Of a DNA stretch of 64,000 bases, positions 36,598 to 48,600 are shown piece after piece. The notes under the pieces were generated by a model. The model was not told the DNA's origin, searched no databases, and saw only the letters and a program-made list of their open reading frames with translations. The DNA comes from Vitis vinifera. Its lineage: Eukaryota; Streptophyta; Magnoliopsida; Vitales; Vitaceae. Both the position numbers and the translations under genes were made by a program. Position 1 is the first letter of the stretch; the number at the start of each line of letters is the position of its first letter. The stretch lies in assembly GCF_030704535.1 (NCBI RefSeq), contig NC_081823.1, positions 342,501-406,500 on the forward strand. Direction: 5' to 3'.

Positions 36598-39500
36598 ATG
36601 GCGAAAAGGCGATTGCTGCTGATGTTGAAATCCTTGGATATACACCCATATTCCCAGTTGGACCTCCTCTCCCGCACCACCACACCACGGGTACTCTTCT
36701 TCTTCTTCGTTTTCATTCGATACCCACCAAAAATTTGGAAATTTTTGGCTGAATGTGCACTTCTCCTTCCTGGGGTTTTCTCGTTTTGGTCTCTTAATGC
36801 CCTTTTTCATCCGATCAAAACTCAACGCTTTGGTCGTTTTTTTGTCGTTCCGGTACGTGGAAAAGTGCCATTCTGGTGTTTGATGAAATGCCAAAGTGGG
36901 TTATGGCGTTTGGCTCTGAATGCTGAGGTTTTGCCCTGTTTGGTTAATGAGAAAATAAAGGAAAGGGAACTGAATTTTTGGGTCTTGTGTGTTTGTTGTT
37001 CTGCTTTACCAGAAACGAAAGACTGGGCGCTACTGAGTTGAATAGTTAGCTTTGTTTTATGAGCTTGAATTGATGACAAAAAGCTGTTTGGAGGGTTTTA
37101 TTTTCGGGGTTTGAATTCATGTAGAAAAAAGGGTTAAATTTCTCTCTCTCCTGCATTTTCTTAGCAACCAAGCAGTTCTTTAAGGTCTTGAGCTAGTTTT
37201 TTATTATATGTTTGTACAGTTGTACTGCATGGATGCCAGAAACTATAGTAACGTTTCTTTTTCAGAATTTAGCAACTTATTGTCCTCCACCTGTCCTTCA
37301 TTCATAAACCCTGAACCTTAAACCATTCTTCCAACTTCTCAACCACTAGCATAAGTTTCCTAAACCATGGCCTACTAAATTATATGATTGGAGGCATCAT
37401 TTATAAGAGATGTGAAGATGCAGTTGGTATGTGGAAATTGGAGTGGAAATAGTAATGAAAATTGGAATGGAAATAGGACGGGATGGAGGTGAATCAAAAT
37501 CCTGGTGAGTGTGCGATTTGGTTTGTTTATTTTCATTACCATTCTAAACGACAATCCAAACATATTAATGAATGGGAATGGAATTGATTTCCCATTGTGA
37601 TTCTCTATTCCAACATCTAAACATGGCCTAAGTTCCATCCAATCTCACAAGAAATCTTAGAAGCACATGTATGTTAAAAAATGTCCCAATGATCTAGCCC
37701 CCAAGTCCCTATCAAAGTTCAATGATCAAAAATCTCCCTTGTTCCGATCATGGAATAGATGAAATAGATGAAGAAATGGATTTTTGTTTATAGGGACTAT
37801 TGTCCAAAGCCCATAGATGTATCTTAGATCTTTGAGAAGATGGTCGAAAACCCTTAGTCCATAGAATATGGTACATTGCTGCATTCTTATGTGTAGAGTT
37901 TATATCGACATTCTTCACTTAGTATGTAAGCAATCTTTTGTTTCTTCCATATCAACCCTTAGTCCATAGAATATGGTACATTGCTGCATTTTAATGTGTA
38001 GAGTTTCTATCGACATTCTTCACTTAGTATGTAAGCAATCTTTTGTTTCTTCCATATCAACAAATGTTTTCAATTCCATTTCTTCTAGTCTTCTGGTAGG
38101 GATCCATCCATAGGTTAAAGCTGATTGAAAAATGTTCTATTTGGAATTTATGATATAAATTCATTAAAAATCAGCATTAATTCTACTTAGAATCAATGGT
38201 GTTGGGCACTTCATTGCATCTAGGCCTTTGCTCTCAACTTGAACTATGGAAAAATGTGTGCTATCATTGCTTTAGCTGAGAGAACTGTTTTGAGGATATT
38301 AGTCTTATACTGACTTTGGGACGTCCATATATGATTTTAGTCAATCCCTTTTCCCTCTGTTTTTTTTTTTTTTCAAAATTTCACCCTATTGATTCATTTT
38401 CTCTTGGAAACGTTGCAGGTTTTGGGTTATCTGGAGAACAGGCGAAAGGTTCACGAGGATGCCATAAACTTTTGTCAGGATGTTTTGCGGAAAAAGGTGG
38501 TTGATTGGCAAGCCATTTGTGGTAACAATCTATCACAAGATTCACAACCAATTCATAATGTGGATTTGGTTGTTACCATTGGTGGCGATGGGACTCTTTT
38601 GCAGGCCAGCCATTTCATGGACGATTCTATTCCTGTCCTGGGGGTGAATTCAGACCCCACTCAAGTCCAAGAGGTGGTTTTATATATGTGCTTCTGTGGT
38701 TTCTCCTGATTATTTCCCGGAACCAATACAACTTTGCTGGGGGAAGTTAGCTTTACCCTATTTTCGTTGCTGCAGGTTGAAGAGTTCAGTGAAGAATTCG
38801 ATGCTTCTAGAAGCACTGGTCATCTATGTGCTGCAACAATTGGGAACTTCGAACAAGTAAGACTGCCTCACTGGTTTTAGAAAAGGGTGCTGATAGCTAC
38901 CTGGTGTTTTAACGAATCCGTCTTAGGGTGTGCTTGGAAGCACTGCAAGAGAGAAAAAAAGAAAAAAACTGCTAACTTCAATAAGAAGTTTATATATTAA
39001 GGTTTGATGACCAAGTTTAAGGCTATATTTGGTTCTTGGAAAGTTTGAATGAAAAAAATAGAGAGGAAAAGTAAAAGAAAAAAACAAAGTGAAAGAAAAT
39101 AAAAACTAGATTTAAAGTTAATAAATTATTTTTATATATACTATTTTTTTTTACTTATTTAACTTGTCTATATAAAGATTAAATAATTTAAAAATATACA
39201 ATTTTTATTTATAAATTTTGATTATATTTAACTTTCTTTCACATTTTCCATAGTAAAATCAAACATAAAAAATAAAAAAATATTTTACTTCGCATTTTTT
39301 TCTTTCCTTAATACTTTATGGGAGCCAAACATAGCCTAAATAATTTTGAAAAACTGTCATTTTTACGTAGTTTTGTATTGCTGCAAGCTATAAACTGAAC
39401 CTATGTGCCTCTACTGAAAATTTCACTTCAACCTTTTTCCTAGAAAAGAATCTTATAGATTATTGCATTTGAAGCGAATTTTATTTGGATAGTCCTTTTT

Positions 39501-40164
39501 TTTTCCAGCAAGGAAACTTCTGGCTTAACTCTTCGAAAATGGGCTTTCTTTCAGGTGCTAGATGACATTCTTGACGACCGAAGAACCCCTTCCAATTTAT
39601 CAAGAATGTCAATATGTCTGAATTCGCAACTGCTGCCAACCTATGCTCTTAATGATGCTTTACTTGCACACCCTTGTCCAGCAACAGTTTCTCGGTGCTC
39701 ATTCAAGTAAGGGGTTTTCCATGAAGCATTAGCATATAGCAACTTATGTAGAATATCAGGATTATCAGTTCTCAAACTTTGTCCTGTTTGTTTACAGAAT
39801 TAAGAGGGAAGGCCACCCCTGTTCTCCTCTAGTGCACTGTCGATCAAGTGGTCTTAGAGTCTCAACGGCTGCTGGATCTACAGCTGCAATGCTCTCTGCA
39901 GGCGGATTTGCAATGCCCATTTTGTCTCAGGATCTTCAGTACATGGTACGAGAACCCATTTCACCTGGAGCAGCCTACTCAAGCTTAATGCATGGATTAC
40001 TAAAACCTGATCAGTCTATGGTTGCATCATGGTTTAGTAAAGATGGTGTAATATATATTGATGGTTCTGATGTTTCCTACTCCATCAAATATGGGGATAC
40101 TATTGAAATGTCTTCCAAAGCCCCGGTTTTGAAAGTTTTCCTGCCTCACCACTTGTTATCATAG
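36598..40164 (+). CDS. NADK3: NADH/NAD kinase, NADK3 type
   Basis: Phosphorylates NADH (or NAD+) with ATP to give NADPH (NADP+), supplying reducing power. Five exons: 36598-36690, 38419-38673, 38776-38856, 39555-39706 and 39798-40164, with GT-AG junctions in one frame of 315 residues, close to Arabidopsis NADK3 (about 317). The nucleotide-binding motif VVTIGGDGTLLQAS lies near residue 86, followed by LGVNSDPTQ and the second glycine-rich motif STAAMLSAGGFAMP. The start MAKRRLLLMLKSLD matches the Arabidopsis N-terminus in pattern; there is no plastid transit peptide. The C-terminus is HHLLS and lacks the SRY-type peroxisomal end I recall for the Arabidopsis protein. Intron 1 carries a 105-bp duplication and intron 3 a MITE. 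The gene converges on HEI10. Confidence 0.93.
37849..38058 (+). repeat. 105-bp tandem duplication in NADK3 intron 1
   Basis: Two head-to-tail copies start at 37,849 and 37,954, each beginning AACCCTTAGTCCATAGAATA. They differ at only a few positions (for example CATTCTTATG against CATTTTAATG), which points to a recent event. Confidence 0.9.
39021..39336. mobile_element. Harbinger/Tourist-like MITE in NADK3 intron 3
   Basis: A 316-bp AT-rich palindromic element. It begins GGCTATATTTGGTTCTTGG and ends GGGAGCCAAACATAGCC, which are inverted copies of each other. TAA flanks both ends (39,018-39,020 and 39,037+300, i.e. 39,337-39,339), matching a PIF/Harbinger 3-bp target duplication. It is non-coding and belongs to the same family as the element at 9,909. 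It does not touch the splice sites. Confidence 0.78.
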
Positions 40165-41210
40165 AGTAGATGTGCAGAACAGAATAAAGAAATGTTGGTG
40201 TGAGCAGTGTGTGAAATGTACATATGAGGAGCTCTCATAAATATACAAATGACAGCATACTAGAGGTTACTTCCTGTTCCTACTGCTTTTCCTTTATTTT
40301 TTTGGCCCCTTGTTATCAGGAGAGCGTCTAAATTATAATGTGAATATGGTTTTTCTTCTCAATCTCAACTCTGGATTTTTACTACTATGTTTATGTCTGA
40401 TTCCTGCCTGTTTAACACCATTTTGCTTTTTCCTCAAGGTGTGTTTAACCATCCACTATCTGTGAAACCTGAAAGCTATGAGAATTTAACATATATAAAC
40501 TGAAGAATTTTAAAAACATGAACAGTAGGTGCCAAAGGAAGGATGCATTAAGTTGGTTTTGCATGTAAAATATAAAGGCACAGCATGGAATGATGTGGTA
40601 GGTTTACAACAAACAAATTGGAGACATTAGGATTATAAGTCTATGATAATGTGTCCTCTCCTTCTTTCTTCTTTCTTTTGTGTTTAATCCTGAAGACAGG
40701 TAAAGAATTGCCTGTAGTTAGTATAAAACCCTTTGCAAATCTATCATCTTTTCGTGAAGTGACCAAGAAGCTCCAAAATACAAGTGCAGGCCTGCTCTTA
40801 GGGTGTCTTTAGACAGTGTCAAACTATCCTACTCTCTTTTCCCTTGTCCTTTTAATGATTTTGTCACAATGTAAAAGTAATATTTTTGCCTATTCTGGTT
40901 TGTGTTTGTCTCAACTGAATGCTACTTACGGGAAAAGTTCAGGTTATATTTCTCCAATCACAGTAACAGAAATGTACAATTGAAAAACATCAGTACTACG
41001 GTCCATTGTTTTGTTTCACCTTTTCCTCTTCCTGATCTTTTTCTATCCTAGTTTTCAGACAGGAAAATAATTGCTTACAGATTGTGTAGTACTGTCTGGC
41101 GTGACTAGCGGTGCAAGCCCTCCAATGCCAAGCCTACAACCTGAACACCAAAATGCCATTACATTCTGGAAATAGACAGCAAAGCATTGAAAATTTGTTA
41201 AGTCTGTGGC
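40165..41210. other. Intergenic region between convergent NADK3 and HEI10
   Basis: Holds the 3' ends of both genes. No coding exon, RNA gene or bounded repeat was recognised. Confidence 0.5.
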
Positions 41211-43206
41211 TTACGTGAACATGTTAGGGCGGCCACGGGAGAGCTGGGGCCGTTTTATTGGTGAAAGTATTAGGTTCCTTATGGTCATTGAGGGGTTTCC
41301 AGCTCCAGTTCCAAAAGCACCAGCCCTTCTGTTCCCAGCATCAACTGAGATTCGCGCTTGTTTCATTGGTGAGCCACCAGAGACCTCAAAAGGGCCACCA
41401 GAATTAGAGCTATTCTGTCTTGCAGTCCATATATCCTCTTTAGGTCCTGGAGTTTCAGGAGTGAAAACCGACCAATCTGCGACAAATAAGTCAACTGGTT
41501 TTGCTTGGAAAAATTTAACCAAAAACTGATTTACTCTATCAAACTAATAATCATAATAGGAATGGAAAGTAGTATACTATTATCCATGATAAAAGAAACA
41601 GGGTTACCTTTTCTGATTGTATCTCTGTTATCCATGATATTGGGTTGGTTAGAGAACAAATCAGGCTCAGGTCTTGAATAGAAATTGGTTGTGGGTTGGA
41701 TAGCTGATCTTTTCATTGACTCATATTCACTTCTTAACTGATCATACATTTCATCAAGTTTTCTCTTTTGCCTGTTAATGAAAAATAATGGTTAGTATCA
41801 GGGATCCAAGCACCAAAGCTGAATTTCAGGGAACAGAAATAATCAAGGTAACAAGTTACCTGGATTTTTCAGAAAATTTTTCTTGGAGTTCTTGCTTGTC
41901 CTTGGACATGGTCTCAATCTCTTGCTCCATCATCTGGCACCTCTTGGCCATTTTCTGGTATGCTGTATGCACCTGCTCCAGTTTTTCTGTGAATTTTTCT
42001 TGCATCATTTCACATTTCTGCCGGCACTGGGCTACTATTCTGTTCATCTTGTATTGCATCTCCAGTTCCTTTTGTCCAATGTAGAACATTACACTCCTAT
42101 ATGCACTTTTCATTACTAGGCTCGTTCAAGGAAAGATGCATGCATCAATGACTCTTTACAGAATTTTTCTTGGAAAAAATTCTTAGTCCCTTTCACATTT
42201 AAGTTTGGTCACACTACCATGTAGAACAAGAAACAGGATAATGGTCCAGAATATTTTGCAGTTTTCTAGTGTAAAATTTTTGGAGGAAACTTATCAGTTA
42301 AGAAGTATAATATAAAGGATACATATCTGGGGAGATACTCCTGCCATGGCCATCTGCAGTAAAAGTTAAAATCTAAGGATGCAGCCAAATCATTAGGAGA
42401 AATGCAAGACTAGGAGGTGTAGGTGCGTTGTATTACAATATCATGGTGCAAGGAAAAGAGAGTTGCATCCAGGAAAGAAATTCTTAAATGAGTGATTGCT
42501 TACATTTATCCATTCATCATTTGGATTGACGTCCACAGGTTTCATGAGACTGACAAGTGAAAATCCATAATAAAGTAAGAGGAAATCAAAAGCATTCAAA
42601 TGCTATAACATGAGTCAAGACAATAATAAAAAGTCCAACCTTCTCCTACCTGCCACTGCCAGCCAAAGTGTTCAAGATCAATATTAACCCCCCAAGAAAA
42701 TGGAAGTGTTTTGAAAACAATCAAAGCATGTCTCTTATGGTACTCCTGGGGGGAAGGAAATTTTGTGGAAAGCAAACAATTGATGGGAGAGTGGAAACTC
42801 CTTTTAATAAGTAAAGATTCTATATGATCCAAAATCCAAATTTGGTTTACTATTTTCTGTTTGTCGACGCCTTGATACCCATGCCAATAGTGCTATTGTT
42901 GCTTAAGGAGTAGAAAAACACAATAATTCCAATCAATCAACCATTTGAAGCCTCATACCTCTTAGAGAGCACTTGATCACAAATGGGACATGCTGCATCA
43001 CTACTAAGGATTTTGCTAGCATCTTCCGAGCCTTTTTCTGCGGTCAAGGAAACTACATGCAAAGCACTGCACCCCTTTATTTCTATAATAAAGTAAATGT
43101 ATAAAATGTAGAAAGCAGGACTAGGCACCAGGATACACAAGAGGTGGCCACAGGTGGTCGAGATGGCTCGCCCTTCCAATTCCCGCCAGCACGCATTGCA
43201 TCTCAT
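41211..43206 (-). CDS. HEI10: HEI10, meiotic crossover RING protein (CCNB1IP1 family)
   Basis: RING-type SUMO/ubiquitin E3-like protein of the Zip3/HEI10 family. It collects on the synaptonemal complex in meiosis and marks class I crossover sites. Seven coding exons: 43206-43137, 43031-42959, 42549-42504, 42354-42324, 42115-41860, 41771-41608 and 41476-41211, all GT-AG and in frame, 301 residues against about 304 in Arabidopsis. The RING at residues 3-41 keeps CNAC, CGHLLC and CPIC. A coiled coil follows (MQYKMNRIVAQCRQKCEMM to EKFSEKSRQKRK), then a low-complexity tail with TPGPKEDIW and the conserved end RNLILSPIKRPQLSRGRP. The start is the ATG of MRCNACW, as in other plants. A leader exon with donor at 44,393 and a 5'UTR acceptor at 43,226 are inferred. 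The gene is divergent from BBX22. Confidence 0.95.
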
Positions 43207-44480
43207 TTCAGCAGTCACAAATGATCTTCAAGTTTATGGTGTGTTTGAGGCTTTATAACGCCATGAATCGCGGCCAGGCGCAGAGCTTAGTTCCCTACAA
43301 GTCTCAGTCTGCTGCAGCAAACTTAATATGAGAGCCTTATGACGCTTACTAAATGAATAAGGGCAAGTGGCAAGATCAAAGTTTCCATGGCTTCAAACTG
43401 AAAACTGGGTACCAAAGCAGCTTAGTTTATAGATTTTTATCTAGGATGGGAGAGATTATGGGTATTGGGAAGCGCTTACTCCATTATGCAGCATATTATG
43501 ACTTTGGGAGTTTGGAGCAAAAGGATTTATTTATTTATTTAAACCTTCTTAGAGGGAATATTTTAATGTCTGACAACTAGCCATGACCGCAAGTTATGAT
43601 TGTCAAGTCATCGGCTGGCGATTAGAATTGAATTAAAATAAATAAGGAAAAAAAAGGGATGGTCAGAATCAGATTAAGATATTTAAAGAAATTTGGGGAA
43701 ATTCAGGGAAATAATTCGGAAAAATAAGCCATTTAAGCATTTATTTACTATTTCTAAAGTTTTGACTGATGATTCAGAAGATTCAGTAATATTCAGCTCG
43801 GTAATGAGGTTGAAACTTTCGGCTTGCACTAACTGGTTCAAAGAATTTAGCAATTCAGACACAGTAGGATTTGAGTAGCAAAAGGTTTATGCCCATGAAT
43901 TCACAGATCAGAAACCACGAGAATGGATTTAGTTGACAAACGAAGTAAAATAGTGCATGAAAATTAAAAAAGCTTGAAAAAACTATCTGTTTGGTTTCCG
44001 AGAAAAAGTAGTAAAACCAGATAAACTGATAACAAAAACGCAACTCAGTTATTTCGCTCCAAATACAATATTATTACTTAGAATCCAAACTTTTACTTTC
44101 TTTTCTTTTCCTCCCTTTTCTCAGGCCTTGGCAACTAAACCAAGTGTTAAATTCGTACCCTGAAAAACACCAGAAATTCGGCAAAATCTCTGGATTCTCA
44201 AAAAATCCTGAAACCAAAAGAAAAACGGATTCTCACCGGATCAAAAAAAAAAGCATAACTTCGGAAATTTAAGCTCAATCATTCAAAAAGGGAAAAAGAA
44301 AATCAAATTGAGAATCTAAGGAAGAATAAAAAATACGAAAATTCTGAAAACAATAACAGGAAAAAAAAAAAAAAGGAAATTAGAGAAAATACCTCGCAGG
44401 ATTGGTAATGCGTCATGAAACTTGACTATGGAGAAAATGTGTGATGCGAAACCCTAGAAATTGAAGATGAAATTGGCGCG
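43207..44480 (-). other. 5' leader and 5'UTR intron of HEI10
   Basis: On the minus strand a leader with CTAGGGTTTCGC runs to a good donor (TGCGAG/GTATTTT) at 44,393. A likely acceptor (CTTGAAG) lies 19 bases before the coding ATG. If spliced so, a 13-codon upstream frame starts at 44,416 and stops one base before the main ATG. The intron holds a sense copy of the first-intron motif (TTTTTCTCGGAAACCAAACA) at 43,987-44,007. There is no other coding content. Confidence 0.5.
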
Positions 44481-44483
44481 AAA
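44475..44483 (-). promoter_or_regulatory. E2F-type site at the HEI10 promoter
   Basis: TTTCGCGCC on the minus strand matches the E2F consensus (TTTSSCGC). It lies just upstream of, or at the start of, the inferred HEI10 leader. E2F control fits a gene used in dividing or meiotic cells, but it is inferred from sequence alone. Confidence 0.45.
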
Positions 44484-44597
44484 ATGCTCGTTTGTGACTC
44501 TACTCTTGAAGAGTGGAGGTCAAATTTGGAAACTACATTAACGGAACAAAAGAAATGTCGTTGGCTGTGGCTTCAGTCGTGTATTAAAAAAAATTGC

Positions 44598-44603
44598 CAC
44601 GTG
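44598..44603. promoter_or_regulatory. G-box (HEI10 side of the divergent promoter)
   Basis: A perfect CACGTG core within GCCACGTGGA, the context favoured by bZIP factors such as HY5. It lies about 120 bp upstream of the E2F-type site and about 1 kb from BBX22. Confidence 0.45.
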
Positions 44604-45407
44604 GAAATAAATAATTTAAATCAAAGGGATTTCTTATCGGAGATATTACTTGAAAAATGATTAATAATAGAATAATTCTTTTTTAGGAACTTAAGAAGCA
44701 CTTTTTAAAAACACCTTTTTTACTCAATTTTTCGCAAATTGATTTTAATCCTTCAAAGTTATTGCTAGGTTATTTTGTCTAAAAATAATTATTTTCATTA
44801 TTTAAGATGTTATCAAAACAATCAAATCAATTTCTTTTAGCTTAAAGATAATATAATATCAAAATTAAGAAAATTACAATTTTTTTAATAGATTTTATTT
44901 CTCTAAAAAATTAAAATAAAACTTAAATAAAAATTTATTAATATTTCTTATTATTAAAATGAAAAAAAAATAAAAATTAGCTTTATATTCTAATAGTCAA
45001 ATGAATACAGACTTCATCCATCCTTCAATTTATAGTGCTTGTTTAGGGTCTTCATTGCACTTCAATTATCTTCATCAACACTGTCCTATTAAAATATTTT
45101 ATGGAAAATATATTAAAATTAGTTTAATTATAAATATTTATATACTAGAGGATTATTCTATATAATCCTTTTATTTATTGGATTATAGTTAAAATTTTAT
45201 TTTTTTATTTAAAAATTATAATTTTTTATTCAACTATATTTGTTAATACTTCAAAATTATAAAAAGATAAAAAAAAAAAAAAAAAAAAGAAGAAGAAGAG
45301 AGAGAGAGAAGAGTAGAAGAGTGAGTAAAAACTTTCTACCCTTCCAAAGGGACACATGGCCCAGGCGGTCGCCAGTGTACGGACACCAACACTCTACTAA
45401 AAACTGC
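44604..45407. other. HEI10-BBX22 divergent intergenic region
   Basis: AT-rich with a poly-A/GAAGA run at about 45,268-45,312. No gene was found. With the flanking G-boxes this region probably contains the promoters of both genes. Confidence 0.45.
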
Positions 45408-45413
45408 CACGTG
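45408..45413. promoter_or_regulatory. G-box in the BBX22 promoter
   Basis: A CACGTG core in TGCCACGTGTAC, about 200 bp upstream of the BBX22 start codon. In Arabidopsis the BBX22 promoter is bound by the bZIP factor HY5 through ACGT elements (known from that species), so this is a likely light-response element. Confidence 0.6.
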
Positions 45414-45609
45414 TACAAAAGACGGCACACCCTTCAAGGGGAAAAATGAAAATATCAGTAGTTGCCTCCGGTTTCCACAACCACCTCAGATCTTTCTTCA
45501 CTCTCAAGTTTCTTCTCTCAACCCTAGGCGGTGGTGAAGTGGTAGTTGAAACGTAATCGGCAGCGTCGGCGTCGGATTTCTACAGTTAGTGAGGTGAGAA
45601 TTCGCGGTG

Positions 45610-48600
45610 ATGAAGATTCAGTGCAACGTGTGCGAGGCGGCGGAGGCCAACGTGCTGTGCTGCGCCGACGAAGCGGCGCTCTGCTGGGCCTGCGACGAGA
45701 AGGTTCACGCGGCGAACAAGCTCGCGAGCAAGCACCAGAGGGTTCCTCTCTCCACCTCGTCTTCTCAGATGCCCAAGTGCGACATCTGCCAGGTCTGCTT
45801 CTCAGTTTCGCTTCATGTTCTTTTGTTTGGTTCGGAAGAAAACAGAGGTGAGAGAAGAAAATAGAGAACTGTTCCTCAGCTTAGGGAAGTGAAATAGGCG
45901 TGTTAGGGGTGAATTGAGAGGAATTGGTCTGTAGGTGGAAAATTGGACGCTGGAGCTGTGCCTTTTGGATAGTGATAGGTTTTAAAATTTTTAGAGATTT
46001 ATCGATTCAGAATACACAATGAATATTGATAATATGTTTCTCAAATCTATTTAGTTGGAAAGTGAACTGAGGTAGGAAAGAAAATATAGATGTGTGTATT
46101 GCTTAGCTTAGATGTGCAATTAGATATGCTAGGTCTTCTGTTGAATGGATGAATTAGTTTTGTAGGTTGACATAAGAGATTTGTTTGTTTATTTTATTTC
46201 CCTATGCTTTCTCGGCAGCCAAATGGAGAGCTAGCAGAGAATGAAATTATTATTGGTTTTGTGTGTGTCAATGATACATAGGTCTAAGGAATTTTAGAGG
46301 CTTGTTAATTTTGGAATTCACAATGAATTTGGAAATATGGATATGTTGTTTTTCTGTGTCAAATTGATCATAGGCTTGATTGCCGAATAGAAGTGTCAAT
46401 ATGGATGTTCTCAGTTAGGTGGAGGGATAAGTTCTGTAGCATAGCGGATTGTATTTATTTTCCAATGTTTTCTTAGCAATCAAATATAAAATTAATGAAA
46501 GATGGATATATGCTGTTTGTGTTTGTGTGCATGATGGATAGGTTTGAGAAAAATTTATAGATTCATCATTCTCAGAATTTATAATGAATCTGAATAAGAC
46601 ATATGTTTGTTTATTTATTGTGAGTGAATATGATGGATAGCTTTGCTTTTGATTGCTCTGTTTGGTTCAAAAGCAAATCATGTTATATTCAACCTCAAAT
46701 AAGTTGAATAGATGTAATAGGTGCTGAGTTGAGTGGAGGATTTACTTTTATAAGTTAATTATGTCATAAAAAGTTATTCAGAGGTGTTTTGTTTGTTTAT
46801 CTTATTTCCTTACATTTTCTCCACGGCCAAACAGAAATGTAGAGAACATTGATGGTATGTTCTTGTGCACGTGTGTGTGTGTAAATGGTGAATATGTTTA
46901 TGGAATTTTAAATGCTTATCAATTTCAGATCCTAGGATGAATGTGGAAGGCAAAGACATGCTTTGTTGTGTATGAAACAATGCAAAGGCTTGATAAGTGC
47001 TCTATTTGGTCAGAAAGAAAAACAAAAGTGCAAATATTGTTGAGCTCAAATAAGTCAAATAAATGTATTAAGTGCTCTATTGAATGGATTCGAGGAATTA
47101 GTTTTATAGGTTAGTAATCATGTTCTCTTACTTTCTTTCTGCAGCCAATTAGTTTTATGGATTAATAAAGGAGATTTGTTTGTTTATTTATTTTATTTGT
47201 GTAGAAACTGAGAATCTTTCTAATATTCATTCAAAATTGTATTTTTTACATAAACGGATCCCTATTTAATATTTACACAGAGAGCAAACAAAAAAGGAAA
47301 AAATAAAAATATGGAAAAATTAAAATCACACAAATTACCCACAATTGGGGCCTCAATCTTTCCCTCAATATCCTACAAATCACCATTCAAATTATACCGG
47401 GTTTCCACACTCCCCCTCAAGTTGGATCATAGATATTAATCATGTCTAACTTGCAAATAAAATCTTCAAAGCTTGATTTCTGCAACCCCTTGGTGAAAAT
47501 ATCTGTCAATTGTTCCCTTATAGGGATATAAGTCATGCAAATAATTCTTTTCTTAATTTTTTCCTTTATAAAGTGTCTGTCCACTTCTATATGTTTGGTA
47601 TTGTTGTGCTGAACAGGATTATGAGAAATACTAATGACAACTTTGTTGTCACAATAGAGTTTAATGGGGAGCTCTATTGTAATGCGTAGTTCTTCCAACA
47701 GTTTCTGCACCCACAGTCCTTCACACATACCTTGTGCAACTGCTCTGAATTCAGCTTCGACATTGCTTCTGGCTGTTACACTCTGTTTCTTACTTCTCCA
47801 TGTTACTAAATTCCCCTAGACATAGGTACAGTAGCCTGTAGTAGGCCTTCTATCATCTGTTGATCATGCCCAATCTGCATCTGTATAGATCTCTACCTTC
47901 TTACTATCACTCTTCTTAAAGAATAATCCTCTCCCTGGAGAACCCTTTAGATATTTGAGGATCTTATACACTGCTTCTAGATGACTTTCCTTTGGTGAAT
48001 GCATGCACTGACTAACCACGCTTACGGCGAAAGCAATGTCAGGTCTAGTGTGAGAAAGGTAGATCAGTCTACCTACTAGTCGCTGATATTTCTCTCTATC
48101 CACGGGTTTTCCATCGCTTTCCGTCCTTTTTCTTGCCTTGATAGGGGTATCGCTTGGCTTGCATCCGAGCATGCCAGTCTCAATCAACAAGTCATGTACA
48201 TACTTTTTTTGGGAAATACTAATTCCCTTCCTTGATCTAGCGACCTCCATTCCTAGAAAATACTGCATTTGACCCAGATCTTTTACCTCAAATTTTGTGG
48301 CTAAGACCTTCTTCAACCTTTCCACTTCTCTTGTGTCATCTCCAGTGAGAATGATGTCATCAACATACACGATTAGAACGGTCATCCTTCCATCGTTGGA
48401 CTATTTGAAGAACATAGTATGATCCGACTGTCCCTGTTGGTATCCTTGGTTCTTAATCACCTTTGCAAATCTATCAAACCATGCTTTGGGTGATTGCTTG
48501 AGACCATAAAGAGATTTCTTCAATTTGCATACCCTGGTTTCTTCTTCTTTCTTACAAAACCTTGGTGGTAGCATCATAAACACTTCTTCTTCCAACTCAC

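Noticed and set aside
36691-37041. Open frame continuing from NADK3 exon 1
   Set aside because: The similarity to NADK3 stops at a good donor (CCACGG/GTACTC) and resumes at 38,419; the extra frame is intron.
41206-41529. Plus-strand open frame of 107 codons
   Set aside because: It is the antisense of the last HEI10 exon, which is supported by clear protein similarity.
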